From Poronia punctata (Eukaryota; Ascomycota; Sordariomycetes; Xylariales; Xylariaceae): DNA of 64,000 bases. The notes beneath the pieces are model-generated. The model saw nothing but the letters and a program-made list of their open reading frames with translations. It did no database searches and was not told the DNA's origin. The stretch is taken from contig MU401494.1 of the NCBI GenBank assembly GCA_022579005.1, forward strand, positions 124,001 through 188,000, in the 5' to 3' direction. The first letter of the stretch is position 1. Each line of letters opens with the position of its first letter. The translations under genes and the position numbers were made by a program. Shown one piece after another: positions 12,123 through 23,954 of the stretch.

Positions 12123-13203
12123 GTTTTTAGACGAAAACTAATACTCTCCTTTTTATCATGCCTACGACCAATCTCTTAGCAGTTGGATATCTTTTACGGC
12201 CTTCATTTGGATTACGGTTTATTGGTGTTGGGCGCACAAGAAAGATGCGATTGATACCCTCAGGGAAAGTCATTTATAGATGCTTTTTTTCTATACTCAT
12301 CTCTTCACAACCTATAGGATAGGTCCTTATAGCCATTTGTTTATCTCTCAACGAAATAAGAACCACGAGTCAGTACGATGAAAACGAAGCTATTTCTCTT
12401 GATGTTGTCGCCGAGTGACGGTCACATGTTATGCAGACATGCAGAAGCGTAACTTTATATGATTGGTAGGTGAGTAAAAGAGACAGGACGAGCCGGGATC
12501 ATCCCGCCCCCCGGGACGTGTGGTATTGTAGGTAGAATTTAAAGTTAGGCCCAAGCTTCTCGTGTAGGCGAAAAAATATGTAGGGGAAAACCTTGATTCT
12601 CGATATTATCGGAGACAAGCAGGGTCATCCCCCGGGGGATCTGATGCTAACGCAAACTTAAACAGTGTACCTTACATGGACACCACAAGAGACACATGGA
12701 AGGGAACAGACTAGTCCAGTCTACATCATTTCCCCTCCAAGACCTGGATACCATCCATCATTTCACACCCCAGATCAACCTATTTTGAGCGTTAGACAAG
12801 ACGACGATCGCATTGTTTACTTTACTTGCGTTATCCACTCACTATTTATCGTACAAAACATTATCCCGACTGCTGGCCGACCTGCGCGATTTCCACTCGG
12901 CTGGATTCCTTTCCTACCGGGAACTACATTCGTTTTTCATCATACGCCCTTTACGATACCGTCCTAGACTGCCGCGGGTCGATCAAGTTATACTCCATTC
13001 GACTGGCAGTAGTAGTCGAAACTGGAGGTGTAAACTTGAGGAGAAGCAGGCCAGGCTTTCTACGAAGGAAAAGAAAAGAAAAGGACACACACAAATACAA
13101 AGAGTGATAGACGAATCGGTATCCGAATCAAGAAAAAGAAAAAGAAAAGAGAAGAAAGAAAGAAAGCTGTCATGTCATGACTACCACGCGCAAACAATAC
13201 AGC
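12123..13203. other. Intergenic region, 782-aa gene to GH43 gene
   Basis: Holds the 3' region of the upstream gene and the promoter of the glycosidase. From about 13,060 it is purine-rich (AAGAAAAAGAAAAAG) immediately before the start codon. The open frames at 12,665-13,304 overlap in different phases and have no motif; I treat them as chance. Confidence 0.5.
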
Positions 13204-13565
13204 ATGGCGCGCTCCCAGCTCCTGGTTTGGCTTTTCTTCTTCTTCTTCTTCTTCTTGTCGACATCTCTAGCAACAACAATAACAGAGATGGAAGAAGAAT
13301 ATGACGATTCGACATTCACGTTGACGACGAGAGGGACGCCGGATCCGTTTGTGAATTTCTTTGCTGGTCAGTACTATTTGGTGAGTTCAATTCAATTCGA
13401 AAAGAAGGGGGGGGGGGGGGGGGGGGGCGGAATAGGGACGAAATGGAAGGGTCGGCTGTTGATTTTGTTGTTTAGTGAGAATGTTAAATAAGGGAAAAGT
13501 GGACNNNNNNNNNNCGCCCCCCCCCCCCCCCCACCCCGCCAACCCCACCCCCCCCCACCCTCGCG

Positions 13566-13600
<35 letters not shown>

Positions 13601-15124
13601 CGCCCGCCCCGCCCCCAGGAAAGGAAAGGAAGGGAGATGGGCTAATTGATTGATTGATTGATGTTTAGACGTATACAACTGGGAATAGAGTCGAGGTTTG
13701 GTCGTCGAGTAGTTTGGTGGATATTGAAAGGTCGGCTATCAGACATCAGATATGGTATGTACCTTTTCCCACCCTTCCCCTTCCATTTCCCCTCCTCCCT
13801 CTTTCACATGTTGAATCCATAACTAACCGATCGAAAACAAAACCAAAAAAACAGGACACCACCACCCAACTCCCCTCACTCAGCAGACCTCTGGGCCCCA
13901 GAACTGCACGCCGTCCAAGGGAGATGGTACATCTACTACACAGCCTCGGACCCGTCACAAGGAAGCAAAAGCCACAGGATCTACATCCTCGGCGGCCCCA
14001 GCGCAACCGAACACCCCTGTTCGGGACAATGGTCATTTCTCGGCCGGTTGCGAAACATGCCCGAACAATGGGCCATAGACGGGACGGTCTTCGAGCTCGA
14101 CGGACAGTTATACCTCGCTTATTCCGGGTGGCCGATTCCCGTCGAGGAACAATATAAACCGGAAGATGACGACGACGACGACTACTTATTCCAACGAAAA
14201 AGTAATAGTAGAGTGCGAAAAGACCGACAAGAAAGAATAAGCAACGACGACGACGACGACGAAGACGACAGGGATTGCGACATTGATATGGAATACGTCA
14301 ATTCCACAGCCCAAAGCACCATATCCGCGAACCTCCAACAGATATATCTCGTGCGACTCCGTCGTCCCTGGGAAGCGGATACCAATCCCATAGCGATAAG
14401 TTCGCCCGAACGGGAATGGGAGATCACCCGGGGCCGTAACCCGGCGACATCGTTCGCCATCAACGAGGGGCCGCAATTCCTCTCTTCGCCCGATGGGAGA
14501 TGGCGCGGATTGGTATTTTCCTGCGCCGGGTCTTGGACGAATAGGTATAAGATGGCTACGTTGGAATATCTGGGTGGACCTCCGCTGGCGGCTAGTTCGT
14601 GGAAAAAGGCGGAGACGCCGCTTTTGCAGACAAAGACAGAGACAAAGACAAAGACGGAAGGAAAGAGGGGAAAGGAGAGTGGGAGGAATTTCGGTCCGGG
14701 TCATGGGAGCTTTTTAATGTTTGCTGGCGGGGAGGTTTTTGCCATCTATCATGCTACTGATAGACCGGATGATGGGTGGAGTCATCGGTTGGCGAGGGTT
14801 CAGAGGGTGGTTTTTACGGATGAGGGGCCGTATATGGGGGTTTCTTCTACTTCTTCTTCTTCTGGGGTTGGAGTTGGGGTGAAGAGAGATGAAGATGGAG
14901 ATGAAGATGAAGATGAAGATGAAGAAGGGATAATGGCTAAGATGTGGGCAAAGATGCGTTGGAGAAGACGGTTAAATGACGGGAGTGTTGATGATGGGGT
15001 CGGAAACAGGAATGGGGAGGTTAGGTTGAGGGCTTCGCTTGAGGGGATTAGGGCTGACGAGAGGGCGGATGCTATGTCTGGGGTTTCGGAGCGCGAAGAG
15101 GGTGATGATGTTGATGTGGTATAG
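13204..15124 (+). CDS. Secreted glycoside hydrolase, family 43-like
   Basis: Three exons: 13,204-13,380, 13,669-13,754 and 13,855-15,124, giving 510 aa. The start at 13,204 yields an N-terminal signal peptide (MARSQLLVW, a poly-Phe core, then STSLA); an in-frame ATG lies upstream at 13,177. Joining the exons restores the GH43 beginning GTPDPFVNFFAGQYYL-TYTTGNRVEVW. The three GH43 acidic residues are visible: D47 in TPDPF (base), D163 in WAIDGTVFE (pKa modulator) and E292 in INEGPQF (acid). GH43 enzymes cleave arabinose or xylose from plant polysaccharides, so an arabinanase/arabinofuranosidase role is likely but substrate is not resolved. Odd features: Asp-rich insertions (near 14,166 and 14,247) inside the fold and an acidic, repetitive C-terminus after the last conserved block (RVVFTDEGPYMG). 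Intron 1 contains an assembly gap. Splice sites were read by eye. Confidence 0.85.
13407..13616. other. Homopolymer tracts and 10-N assembly gap in GH43 intron 1
   Basis: A run of 21 G (13,407-13,427), ten undetermined bases (13,505-13,514) and a C-dominated tract (13,517-13,616) lie inside the first intron of the GH43 gene. The true intron length is therefore unknown. The tracts look like sequencing or assembly artefact around a difficult homopolymer region. Confidence 0.9.
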
Positions 15125-16817
15125 GTGGTCGGGTGAGGGTTGAAGACATATTTTGATAAGGGGGGAGGAATTGGTGTTTTTGGAGAATGATTGCCGTCTA
15201 GGTATCTTCTCTTTTTTTTCTTTTCTATACCCATTTGATAGGTCATCTTAGTTCTGGGTTTGTTTTGTTTACTGGTTTAGAATGTTAGCTTAGAACAAAC
15301 AGTAGGACTAGTAGGTTGATACCCTCTTACGATATATTGGATTCACCAATATTAATCATCAGTGTCTACTTGTTTGAGTGTATATTTCTGGACATGATAA
15401 GAATGAGTGTGTAAACGACGTGCCTATACTGCGTTTAATCGGCGTATCTATCATACTTGGCAAGCAATCTCAGCTGTTTGTTTTTCCTCTTGTTCGGCTT
15501 ACATTATCTATACCACACTTCGTTTCAACAACCTACGAGTACTTCCCCACGCCATATGTACGTGTAGACACCCCCGCGTCGGGGAAATAGAAGATAAGAA
15601 GGCTCAGCTCAATTTACCACCTTCCATACGGACCGTACCTATGAATAAGTTATGAACATGTGCTATTAATAGTCATTCATCCCCGCCCTTGTCATCTTGC
15701 ATATGCACCATAACCAATAAGGAAGTAATCTATAATATATACCTACGAGTAGCAGCCGACTCCATTAAATAAGAATCCTGAGTAGGTAGATAGGTAGATA
15801 TAGATAGATACCTTATATTCCCCATTGAATCCGGGTTCTCGGACCATGGACTAAATACCTTCTCCTATACCCTGTGTTTGGGCCACGGGAGACGTAAGCA
15901 ATTCATGTATCCCGTGGAGTCCCAGAGCCAGCCTATGGTGACAGACAGTCTGATAGAAGAATAGACAGCCCCTACCTGAAATTTGGCCAGTAGTTATAGT
16001 CTAGCATACAGGATAACAAACTTACATATATACTAGGGAAATCTTTCCATGTCACTTTACTCAATTTCTATATACCTACCTATCTCATAGGCAAGTACCT
16101 GACATATATACCTAGTAAACATTTAAACTTGCATCTCCCTCTAACGAACATATCAGACTGGGGACTTACTCATCAACTCAAGCAAGGCCCCCGTCAAGAC
16201 AAAAGCTCGAAATATCAGGAGAAAAAGAGCAGATAGGCAACCGACTTTATTAGCAGGTCAGTCAGTTCCTTTATTGCCAACAACAAAATTAGGGGCATTG
16301 GCTAAAACTTGTATTACCTACATTTTCCTTGCCCTATGATTAGACTACGTTACAGGCATTAAACGAACCAAATACTGTTGTTAGTTAAAGAAAAATGATG
16401 AAGTAGGTAAGCAGATAGAGAACCCTCGGAGGTAATATCTTTCCCCGTGTCGATAACAGACTCGAGTTCGGTTTATCCGGAGTACTAAAAGACATACAAC
16501 CTTCACTTCTGCGACTCATTTGGAGTGAATGTTACTTTTATTGCCTTATGATGGATGGTAAAAGAAGAAAAAAAAGAAAGAAAAAAGAGTGACGATACTT
16601 TCCAGCGCTTGCATTTAATTTCCCAAGCCAGGCCCATCCCCCCCATTCATCGTGTACAACACACACTCCCTCGAAAATACAACCCCCGACCTATTCATTA
16701 AAACCTTCCATTCGACCAGAGTTTTTCCATCCTCCCGTCCAGAATACCATTAGCGGCCATTGCGCAGCGCTGAATCGTAATAGACATTAAGTATCATCCC
16801 TCATACCACCTGGATTC
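15125..16817. other. Intergenic region between convergent GH43 and PIL1 genes
   Basis: About 1.7 kb between two gene 3' ends. It contains short GATA/GTAG-type simple repeats (near 15,782-15,812, AGATAGGTAGATATAGATAG). Open frames at 15,378-15,655 overlap and lack motifs. No gene can be supported. Confidence 0.55.
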
Positions 16818-18157
16818 CTAGGCCGCTATAGGCTGTCTCCCACGTTCCTCGCCGTTCAGTCCCCCGTCCGAGTCGAGGACAGAGTGTACCTCGTCTTCGG
16901 ATCCTTCCTCGTACTCCTCACCCTTGTGATCGCCCGCGGCCACCCAAGAGTCGCGGTCGTTGAGCGGTGCGTCTTGTCCCGACAGGTCTAGGCCTTCCGA
17001 GCGAGCCTTGATGTTGTTGCGTCGTCTCATAGAGAGCGTCCTAGCCCGTGTCGAGAGTTTGGCGCTAACAGCCGCATTGTTCGTGACCCAGTTGGTAAGC
17101 GACTCCTCGCAATCCTGGATGATCGCCTTGCTAGCTTCGTACCCGTCGTAAGCAGGGCGGGTCTCGCCTGGCGTCACCGGACTGTCATCGATGAGTTCGA
17201 GGAGATGCTTTCCGAAACCAGCGATGATGGCCACCTTCTCGCTGTGCTCTTGTAGCGCATCAAACTGGTACGTGTAAGCAGCTTTTATCTTCTCACGCGT
17301 AATGTTCGACAGCTGCGCTTCCGCAACGAGCGACTCGGCTTCGGCGCGAACAAGTTCCTGTTCGAGGACTACAATCTTGGGCGAGTTCGGTTCCTTGTAC
17401 TTTAGTTGAGCGATTTGGTCGGCAATCTTTTGCTTTCCTGCCATGAACGATAAGCTGGTGCCGTGACTGAAGCGTCCACAGACCACAGAGCTGGCAGGGC
17501 CTGAACTTACGGTCTCTGCTGGGTTGAACAGACGCCTCAATATTCCTGATGCTCTTCATGGTCACGCGATACTGATCGTAACGGTCGACATATTGGTCCT
17601 CGAGCTCGCCGATTTCGTAGAGAAGAACACCGAGTTTGTCCGTGACATCAGACACATCCTCGTCGGCACCCTCGCCCCATAGGGAGAGTTGTTGCTGTAA
17701 GTGACTGGGGTTAACGCGGGAATGACAACGAATCCATCGCTCGGTGGCTACATACAGCAACTTCCATGCGCTCTTTGGCGACCAGCTCTAAGCTGCGCAT
17801 TACGTTCTTTTCCATCTTTACGAGCTGGGTCAGCTTCTTAGCTAGATCAGGCCCAAAGGCGCCGGCGGCATTTCGACGAAGTGCATGTCCTAAGAGACGG
17901 TATGAGCTACTAAATCGTATATGAAGGTATTGATGCTGTCAAGTAACATCTACATACCGAAACCACCTCTGCCAAATAACCGACCAGATTTTGTTGACGA
18001 CGGCGGCGGTGGAGGGTTCTTGAAATTGTAAGCACACGCGCACATTATCAGGCATATGAATGACACATATGGCATTCAATGCGCAAGGGCGTTAGCTCAC
18101 TTGGATTTGAGAGGCTGTTGGCGCCCTCGATTGGCGCATGGAGTATGTTCGATGCAT
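16818..18157 (-). CDS. PIL1: Eisosome core protein PIL1/LSP1 (BAR domain)
   Basis: Five exons on the minus strand: 18,157-18,101, 18,018-17,958, 17,889-17,756, 17,694-17,511 and 17,437-16,818. They give 351 aa with all phases consistent. The protein starts MHRTYSMRQSRAPTASQIQ and continues NPPPPPSS, the Pil1 N-terminus. It then reads AFGPDLAKKLTQLVKMEKN, the VAKERMEVAQQLSLWGEGAD block and the long helical Pil1 BAR domain (SVQPSRDRKQKIADQIAQLK onward). The C-terminal tail is acidic (EEYEEGSEDEVHS). Pil1/Lsp1 polymerise under the plasma membrane to form eisosomes, furrow-like membrane compartments; the tail and N-terminus are phosphorylated by Pkh kinases in yeast. Length matches filamentous-fungal Pil1. 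The 73-bp intron between KMT-type helix halves (17,438-17,510) rejoins R-K-Q-K in frame. Only the symbol choice PIL1 versus LSP1 is arbitrary, since most filamentous fungi have one or two such genes. Confidence 0.95.
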
Positions 18158-20306
18158 TGCGATGGTGTGTTAATTCGTTACTGGGCAAAACGAGTCGTAT
18201 CGGATATGGGAGCGGTCGCAGCAAATTTTCGGGAGACACTGGGAACAGATTTGCATGTTAGCTAGGGACTTATAAGGTGTTTGTCACCAAGGGAGAATGA
18301 AGAGGGGCAGCCAACGAAGCGCACAGTAGACTGAGGACGATCGGCGTGACTAAGGTTGGGTGTTTACCTCGCTGGGTCCGAGATTCGAAGCGATAGGTCT
18401 ATGCGCTGGAGACAAATGACAGAGGCGAGCGCGATGAGGGATGAGCGAATGCTGTTGACTATTGACTACTGAGAATAAAAGGAACAAGATATCTGGGCTG
18501 ATCGACTTCTTGCTGCTGCGCGTACACGTACGTGTACTAGTAAAGATGGAAAATAATGGAGGTCGGTAGGCTTGAGAGTTGGGGATGGATGGAGACGTGT
18601 AGGTATACATTAGGTTTAGGATAATACGTACATAGAAGTCAAGCTATGCTCTGTTCAGTTGATGGCCTCGCTTACAGTTACGTCATTGTTTTGGGCTGGA
18701 GAGGTCTTTTTCTCTCGAGCCAATCAACGGAACGATAGAAGTCTGCCACTTTAACCATCATGTCTTCCCCTTTTACACGTAACTGCCCCTGGGCCATAGC
18801 ACTCACCAGTTGAGATTTACGAGCAATCGGAGACGGCCGGGATATATAATTACTACCCAAGTATTTGTATGTGTATGTAGTTTACTACCTTATGTAGAAC
18901 CTATACTTGTAGATAATGATCACGATTAGAGAAGATGTCTACATAGCCCACTGCCCAGTACACAGATATCCGATCTAGGCTTATTACAGAGCTCTCGATG
19001 GGAACTATATCTGGACGATCTTCGGTCTACTGTAGCCTAGCAGACCTTAGCTCGTATGTCATCACAAACGGGTAATAAAGATATCTTTGCTTTTCCTTGT
19101 TGACGTCTTCATCTGACTTACATTCAGTAATTTACCACCTTAAAGCCAGTCCCCGCCTTGTCTGGTGTATTCCAGTAGCCTATCAAAGATGGATCAGTCA
19201 GATCCGGCAACCAATGCAACAAAGGAATGTGACGCCTCCGCTAACGACCTGTGTAGGATATAACATGTGACCTTGTAGGAATTGTCTTGTTACCCCGCCT
19301 TCAAGTGATTGTGCTGTAGGCTATGGTTGTAGGGGATTTGGCAATATAGAAGGACGCTTACATCAGGGAGTTTCTTTGTTGTTGTCTGGTTAGAATGGCA
19401 TCGTGATGTCTGCCTGCGTTGACACTCCTTATTACGTGCGTAGTCTAGATTCCCATATTGACCTATCCCTAGAAATTAGACTAGCTAAACTTAGGCATCT
19501 CCAACTGGCCAGCGTCCCGGTTCTAGGCGGGGTGTGACATGCTAGGCCTACAGCAGTCTAGTTTAGGGTTGTTTGTATAATTTAGGCAGGTGGGTGTACC
19601 GTACACGGCATGGTAAGTACCTCCTTGGCGCCTCCTTGGTACCTCACCAGCCACTTTTTGATTCACTAGCCGCAAGCTTCCAAACGAGGTATTGACTTCT
19701 ACAACTAATTTCATTCTCCAAGGTAAACATATGCCCCTAGCATATTAAGAGTCTAATTAGTTGAAACTCGGAAAAGCGCGTCGCCTATGAATGAGACCAC
19801 ATGTTGTTACATGTAATTCTCTTCGCCACACCAGTTTAAAAACATATAAACGTGTTTGTACGTCAACACGTGAGTTACCTAGGTATTTTACCTTGTCATG
19901 CCTCCCTTCCTCATTTCATCCAAGGCTGTCTCACCCCCAGAAAATCTGCTAACCAATATTATCAGATGTAGGTATCGTATCCACTGTCATGAGACAACAC
20001 GCTTGTGAATCTACAAGGTCAGGGCTGTGAGACATGTGGCTTCTCTTCAGATCGACTAGAGTTGATCTTCTAAGGGTTTAAGTTTCTGTAAAGCCCATAT
20101 CGCTTGGTTAAGCCACCACTTTTGGTGTGGTGTTAGGTGGTTTTATCTTTCACGGACATCCCTAAGAACTGGGCTGCTGGTAACCATTTTGAAACACATG
20201 TTCTCGGGGGAGCTTGATCCATCAATGTGAGTACGGTTCGGTCCGCCGTCCGTTACCAGTCAGAAGTGAGGCATCGGTAAGCGGCCGGAGATATGACCTG
20301 TTCACA
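18158..20306. other. Shared promoter region, PIL1 (-) and KMT6 (+)
   Basis: About 2.1 kb between divergently transcribed genes, so both promoters should lie here. A donor-like GGTAAACA on the minus strand near 18,362-18,369 could start a 5'-leader intron of PIL1, but I could not prove it. The short open frames on both strands show no motif. Confidence 0.5.
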
Positions 20307-23300
20307 ATGGCGAGAATGGGCTTTGATTCCGTCCATGTCATTTCGGACAGCGAGCACGATGAGTCAGTTTCTCCGCCGGTCATTCACAGTCGCACCGTGA
20401 TTCAGAATCACCGGCCTATCAGTCCTCCTACATTATCTCGACGGCCATCAAGAACTGAGCAAGCGGAGATATCAACGCTTGGCCCTCCAGTTCCCGAAGT
20501 AAACAGTGGACTTGGCCAGAAATCCACATCCTATGAACCAAGAGTGAGCTTCCTACCTCATCGACCCTCCGGCACCAACAAATCCGAGACCGTGGCGAAA
20601 TCGCCCGTTACTCAACAACTCGTCAACAAGCGAGACATGAAAAATTTGACTCCAAAGAAACGCGAAGTTACGTTATCCGGGCTGGAATCTTTGCTCCGAG
20701 ATTTCTCTGACGAGATCGGCATTGACCACGCAAATGTAACGGCCCGAGCAATTTACAATAGCTGGAAGCGGGAAGCACCGCAGCAGATATTTTGCAGCAA
20801 AAAGGACTGGTTTGCCGGGACCAAGCTTGAGCCGGTGGATGCGACAAGCAAGTCGACTGATGCGATGCGAATCAAGACAAAGGTTTGTGCTTTTTTCGTG
20901 TCCTTCTATGGGATGGATTTGGAACCACAAGTTAACATGGTTAAACAGATGGTTGGTCAGGGGAGGTCTGGGAAGCAAGAAAAACGAGAACGTTATCCTG
21001 TTATTTGCATAAAGACCGACCAGGAACCCGTGCCTCGGTACTCGTTTCACCATGTCGAGATCAAAAAGAATATTCTATCAGCAAACACGATGCTCACATA
21101 TGTCCCACATCTACGCGACCTTGCTGATAATGAAGAGGGCCTTTATAGGCAATGGCTCGAGAGTTTGGAAGCGATGGATAAAACGTCTGGTTTTGCCACG
21201 CTGAGCCGTCACGAGAAGGTGATGAAGACGATCCAGAAAGAACGTGCCACCACCTTGCTCGAATATCTCGACATTTGGCTTGCCAGGCTCAATGTTGAAT
21301 TCTGCACCAAGGCGGCACTCATCCGCCACGTCGCCACTCAGAGCGACGCGGTAACACCCCAACAAAAATCGAGTATTTTAAACTCGTATAGTGATGACTT
21401 GGCCTCCCCCAGATCGGCAAAAGTCGTACAGATGTTCACAGAAGCCTTTGACCGCGTCTTCAACAGTGAGGAGTTGGGTGATTACGCCATTCCGCTTCGC
21501 GAGGTCCTATTATTGGACAGGTCTGTCGACACCATCGTCGACTCGAAGAAATACATGAAGGATACACCAAGCCAGGCCAAGACGGCCGAAGTGGACAAGA
21601 CAGTGGAGTCGTTTCTTGAGACATACTCGCTGCTTGGTTGTTTGATCTGCACTAGTCATTCCTGTGAACACGGCGAATATGGTGTCGACAATGAGCGGAA
21701 ACGGTTTTCAGTCGAAGTACTGGGCGGTCTATCCCCTCTGATACGCCAGCAACTGGTTCAGAGACGCAAGGATAACGATACAGCGCGGAATGAATCAGCA
21801 TTACAAAAGGCCCCGATACCGTGTGGTGAAGAATGCTTTCAGAGGATACGGCCAGGTACCCGCGCGCGGCCATGGAATGAAACCGAGATCATGATTTTGA
21901 GGTCCTTCTTCTTGAGCTTCCATGGAACTTCCATCCCGGTTCAGTGTGCTACTGCTGTAGCTACCAACCGGCCGTGCTGGGAAGTCCAACGCCAGATGGA
22001 CAAGCTTAACTTGTCTCTTCCCCAGGTCCGACCAACCGTACGGCCTTGGGTCAAGCCACTACCATGGTATGACCGCCATAAGAAGATGCTCATAGGTGAC
22101 TGGCAAGAACACACAAAAATCCACGAACATCAACGGAGAGACAACTTTGACCCATGCCATCACGATGGCCCGTGTGATAAGAACTGCCCCTGTGTACAGA
22201 ACCAGCTCATGTGCGAGCGACTTTGTCGTTGCACGGCAGAGATGTGCGCCCTCAAGTTTACTGGTTGTGCCTGTCAATCGCTCGGCAAAACTTGCATATC
22301 CAAACAGAAAGACCGGCCCTGCATCTGCATAATGCTCAACCGAGAATGTGACCCGGCCTTGTGTGGAAGCTGCGGTGCTGCCGAGCGGGCAATGCCCATG
22401 AATGCAGACGACGAGGCCCTACACGCCACTGGTTGCCAAAACTGTGCCCTCCAGCGCGGCAAGACCAAGGCCGTCATACTTGGAAAATCCAAAATCTCGG
22501 GTTATGGACTTTTCGCTGCCGAAGATATCGCTCAAGACGAGTTCGTCATCGAGTATGTAGGTGAACTTATCAGCCAAGATGAAGGCGTTCGTCGCGAGGC
22601 GCGTCGTGGAGATGTATTTGATGAGAGCTCCAACTCGTCCTATCTCTTCACCCTGTTGGAACAAGAGGGCATATGGGTTGACGCTGCCATCTATGGCAAC
22701 CTGAGCCGATACATCAACCACCAGGATTCCAACTGTAATGTGACGCCCAAGATTCTTTATGTCAACGGAGAATACCGCATCAAATTCACCTCGTTGCGCG
22801 AAATAAAAGCCGGCGAGGAACTCTTCTTCCATTATGGTGAAAACTTCCCCAACTTGACTAAAAAGCTCCTTCAGGAAGAGAAGGCGGAGAAGAAGAGGCG
22901 CAAGGCAAAGGAACAGGCAGCAAACTTGAAGAATGGGGAAAAGGCTAGGAAGAAACCGGGACGAAAGCCGGGGCGGAAGCCGGGGCGAAAACCAGGTCGT
23001 AAGCCCAACAAGACATTCGCTTCCTTGGAGTCCGAGGCGGAAAATGAAGAAGTCAACGAACAACCACTGGAAGATCCGTTTGCTGATACCGAGTCGCTCC
23101 CCCCACGTAGGCGGAGGCGGCCCGCTCACCACCTAGTCTTGGACTCGGAAGATTACCGCCATGGTGTTCCGGATTCTCAGGAGGATGTGCAACCTGCCAC
23201 TTCAACGACGACACAGTTGCCTGATGATCCACTTGATACACCAACTGGCAGGAAAAAGCGAAAGCGTATGGCCGACGGGACTTTTTCCACGGGCTTCTAT

Positions 23301-23954
23301 GTCATTGCGAATCAAGATGAAGAGGAAGAGGAGTATTCGCCTAGCCGTCCTGCTGCAAAGAGACCCCGTCCTCTCGAGGAAGGGAACTCGATGGACGGGA
23401 ATGAAGAAAACCCTCAAAAGGCTACCGTTTTAGTAACGCCAAAGAAACGTGGGAGAAAGCCAAAGAACCGAAACATTGATCAAGATCACGAGGCAAAAGA
23501 GCCCGTCGCAAAAGAGCCCGTCGCAAAGGAGCCCGTCGCAAAGGAGCCCGTCGCAAAGGAGCCCGTCGCACGAGAAAAGGGCGATAATACTACCCAAGTG
23601 AATATCCAAAATAACAGCCATTACAGCCATACAGAAGCCCGCCTCGAACTTGACGAAGACTCTCACATGGACGAAACAACCCCTTCACGAAATCAAACCA
23701 GAGGCGTAGCCAACCAATCTGTCTCCTCCAGCCCGCTCTCCACACCAGGAAGTAAGAGCGGCAAACAAAATAACGAAGAAGAGATTTCCGATTCCGACGT
23801 ACCCGAACCGCGAAGGAGAAGAAGAAGAAGGAAGTTGTACGCCAAGACGGGCGACGACTGGACGGGTGTTAAACCTCAAGAGAGCGAGGAAGACTCGGGT
23901 CCGGCTTACGGACATCGACGGAGACGTCTTCCTGCTAGATATATGGATACTTGA
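20307..23954 (+). CDS. KMT6: Histone H3K27 methyltransferase, E(z)/EZH2 family (PRC2 catalytic subunit)
   Basis: One open frame, 1,215 aa from the ATG at 20,307 (ACAATGG context). The frame extends 31 codons further upstream but has no earlier ATG. A cysteine-rich pre-SET CXC domain spans about 617-690 (CHHDGPCDKNCPC...CERLCRC...CGSC). The SET domain spans about 719-848, with KISGYGLFAAEDI, the AdoMet-pocket motif RYINHQDSNCNVTP and the closing EELFFHYGENF. CXC directly before SET is diagnostic of E(z), which trimethylates H3K27 within PRC2 and silences facultative heterochromatin, including many secondary-metabolite clusters. The C-terminus is a long basic, disordered tail carrying KPGR repeats (about 881-901), KKRGRKPKN and a five-fold KEPVA repeat (about 1,063-1,088). 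The canonical NHS triplet reads NHQ here (N804-Q806). The gene is adjacent by chance as far as the sequence shows; no functional tie to the NRPS is implied. Confidence 0.9.
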   Translation: MARMGFDSVHVISDSEHDESVSPPVIHSRTVIQNHRPISPPTLSRRPSRTEQAEISTLGPPVPEVNSGLGQKSTSYEPRVSFLPHRPSGTNKSETVAKSPVTQQLVNKRDMKNLTPKKREVTLSGLESLLRDFSDEIGIDHANVTARAIYNSWKREAPQQIFCSKKDWFAGTKLEPVDATSKSTDAMRIKTKVCAFFVSFYGMDLEPQVNMVKQMVGQGRSGKQEKRERYPVICIKTDQEPVPRYSFHHVEIKKNILSANTMLTYVPHLRDLADNEEGLYRQWLESLEAMDKTSGFATLSRHEKVMKTIQKERATTLLEYLDIWLARLNVEFCTKAALIRHVATQSDAVTPQQKSSILNSYSDDLASPRSAKVVQMFTEAFDRVFNSEELGDYAIPLREVLLLDRSVDTIVDSKKYMKDTPSQAKTAEVDKTVESFLETYSLLGCLICTSHSCEHGEYGVDNERKRFSVEVLGGLSPLIRQQLVQRRKDNDTARNESALQKAPIPCGEECFQRIRPGTRARPWNETEIMILRSFFLSFHGTSIPVQCATAVATNRPCWEVQRQMDKLNLSLPQVRPTVRPWVKPLPWYDRHKKMLIGDWQEHTKIHEHQRRDNFDPCHHDGPCDKNCPCVQNQLMCERLCRCTAEMCALKFTGCACQSLGKTCISKQKDRPCICIMLNRECDPALCGSCGAAERAMPMNADDEALHATGCQNCALQRGKTKAVILGKSKISGYGLFAAEDIAQDEFVIEYVGELISQDEGVRREARRGDVFDESSNSSYLFTLLEQEGIWVDAAIYGNLSRYINHQDSNCNVTPKILYVNGEYRIKFTSLREIKAGEELFFHYGENFPNLTKKLLQEEKAEKKRRKAKEQAANLKNGEKARKKPGRKPGRKPGRKPGRKPNKTFASLESEAENEEVNEQPLEDPFADTESLPPRRRRRPAHHLVLDSEDYRHGVPDSQEDVQPATSTTTQLPDDPLDTPTGRKKRKRMADGTFSTGFYVIANQDEEEEEYSPSRPAAKRPRPLEEGNSMDGNEENPQKATVLVTPKKRGRKPKNRNIDQDHEAKEPVAKEPVAKEPVAKEPVAKEPVAREKGDNTTQVNIQNNSHYSHTEARLELDEDSHMDETTPSRNQTRGVANQSVSSSPLSTPGSKSGKQNNEEEISDSDVPEPRRRRRRRKLYAKTGDDWTGVKPQESEEDSGPAYGHRRRRLPARYMDT
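23493..23567 (+). repeat. 15-bp minisatellite, five units, in KMT6
   Basis: Five head-to-tail copies of a 15-bp unit of the form GCAAARGAGCCCGTC, encoding AKEPV five times. Units differ only at one third-codon position (AAA GAG against AAG GAG). It is in frame, so copy-number change would only alter tail length. Confidence 0.95.

Noticed and set aside
12665..13304. Overlapping plus-strand frames before the GH43 gene
   Set aside because: No protein motif; they overlap the purine-rich leader and the true signal-peptide exon in other frames.
20214..20306. Upstream extension of the KMT6 frame
   Set aside because: It opens with TTG and has no ATG before 20,307, where the context is favourable.
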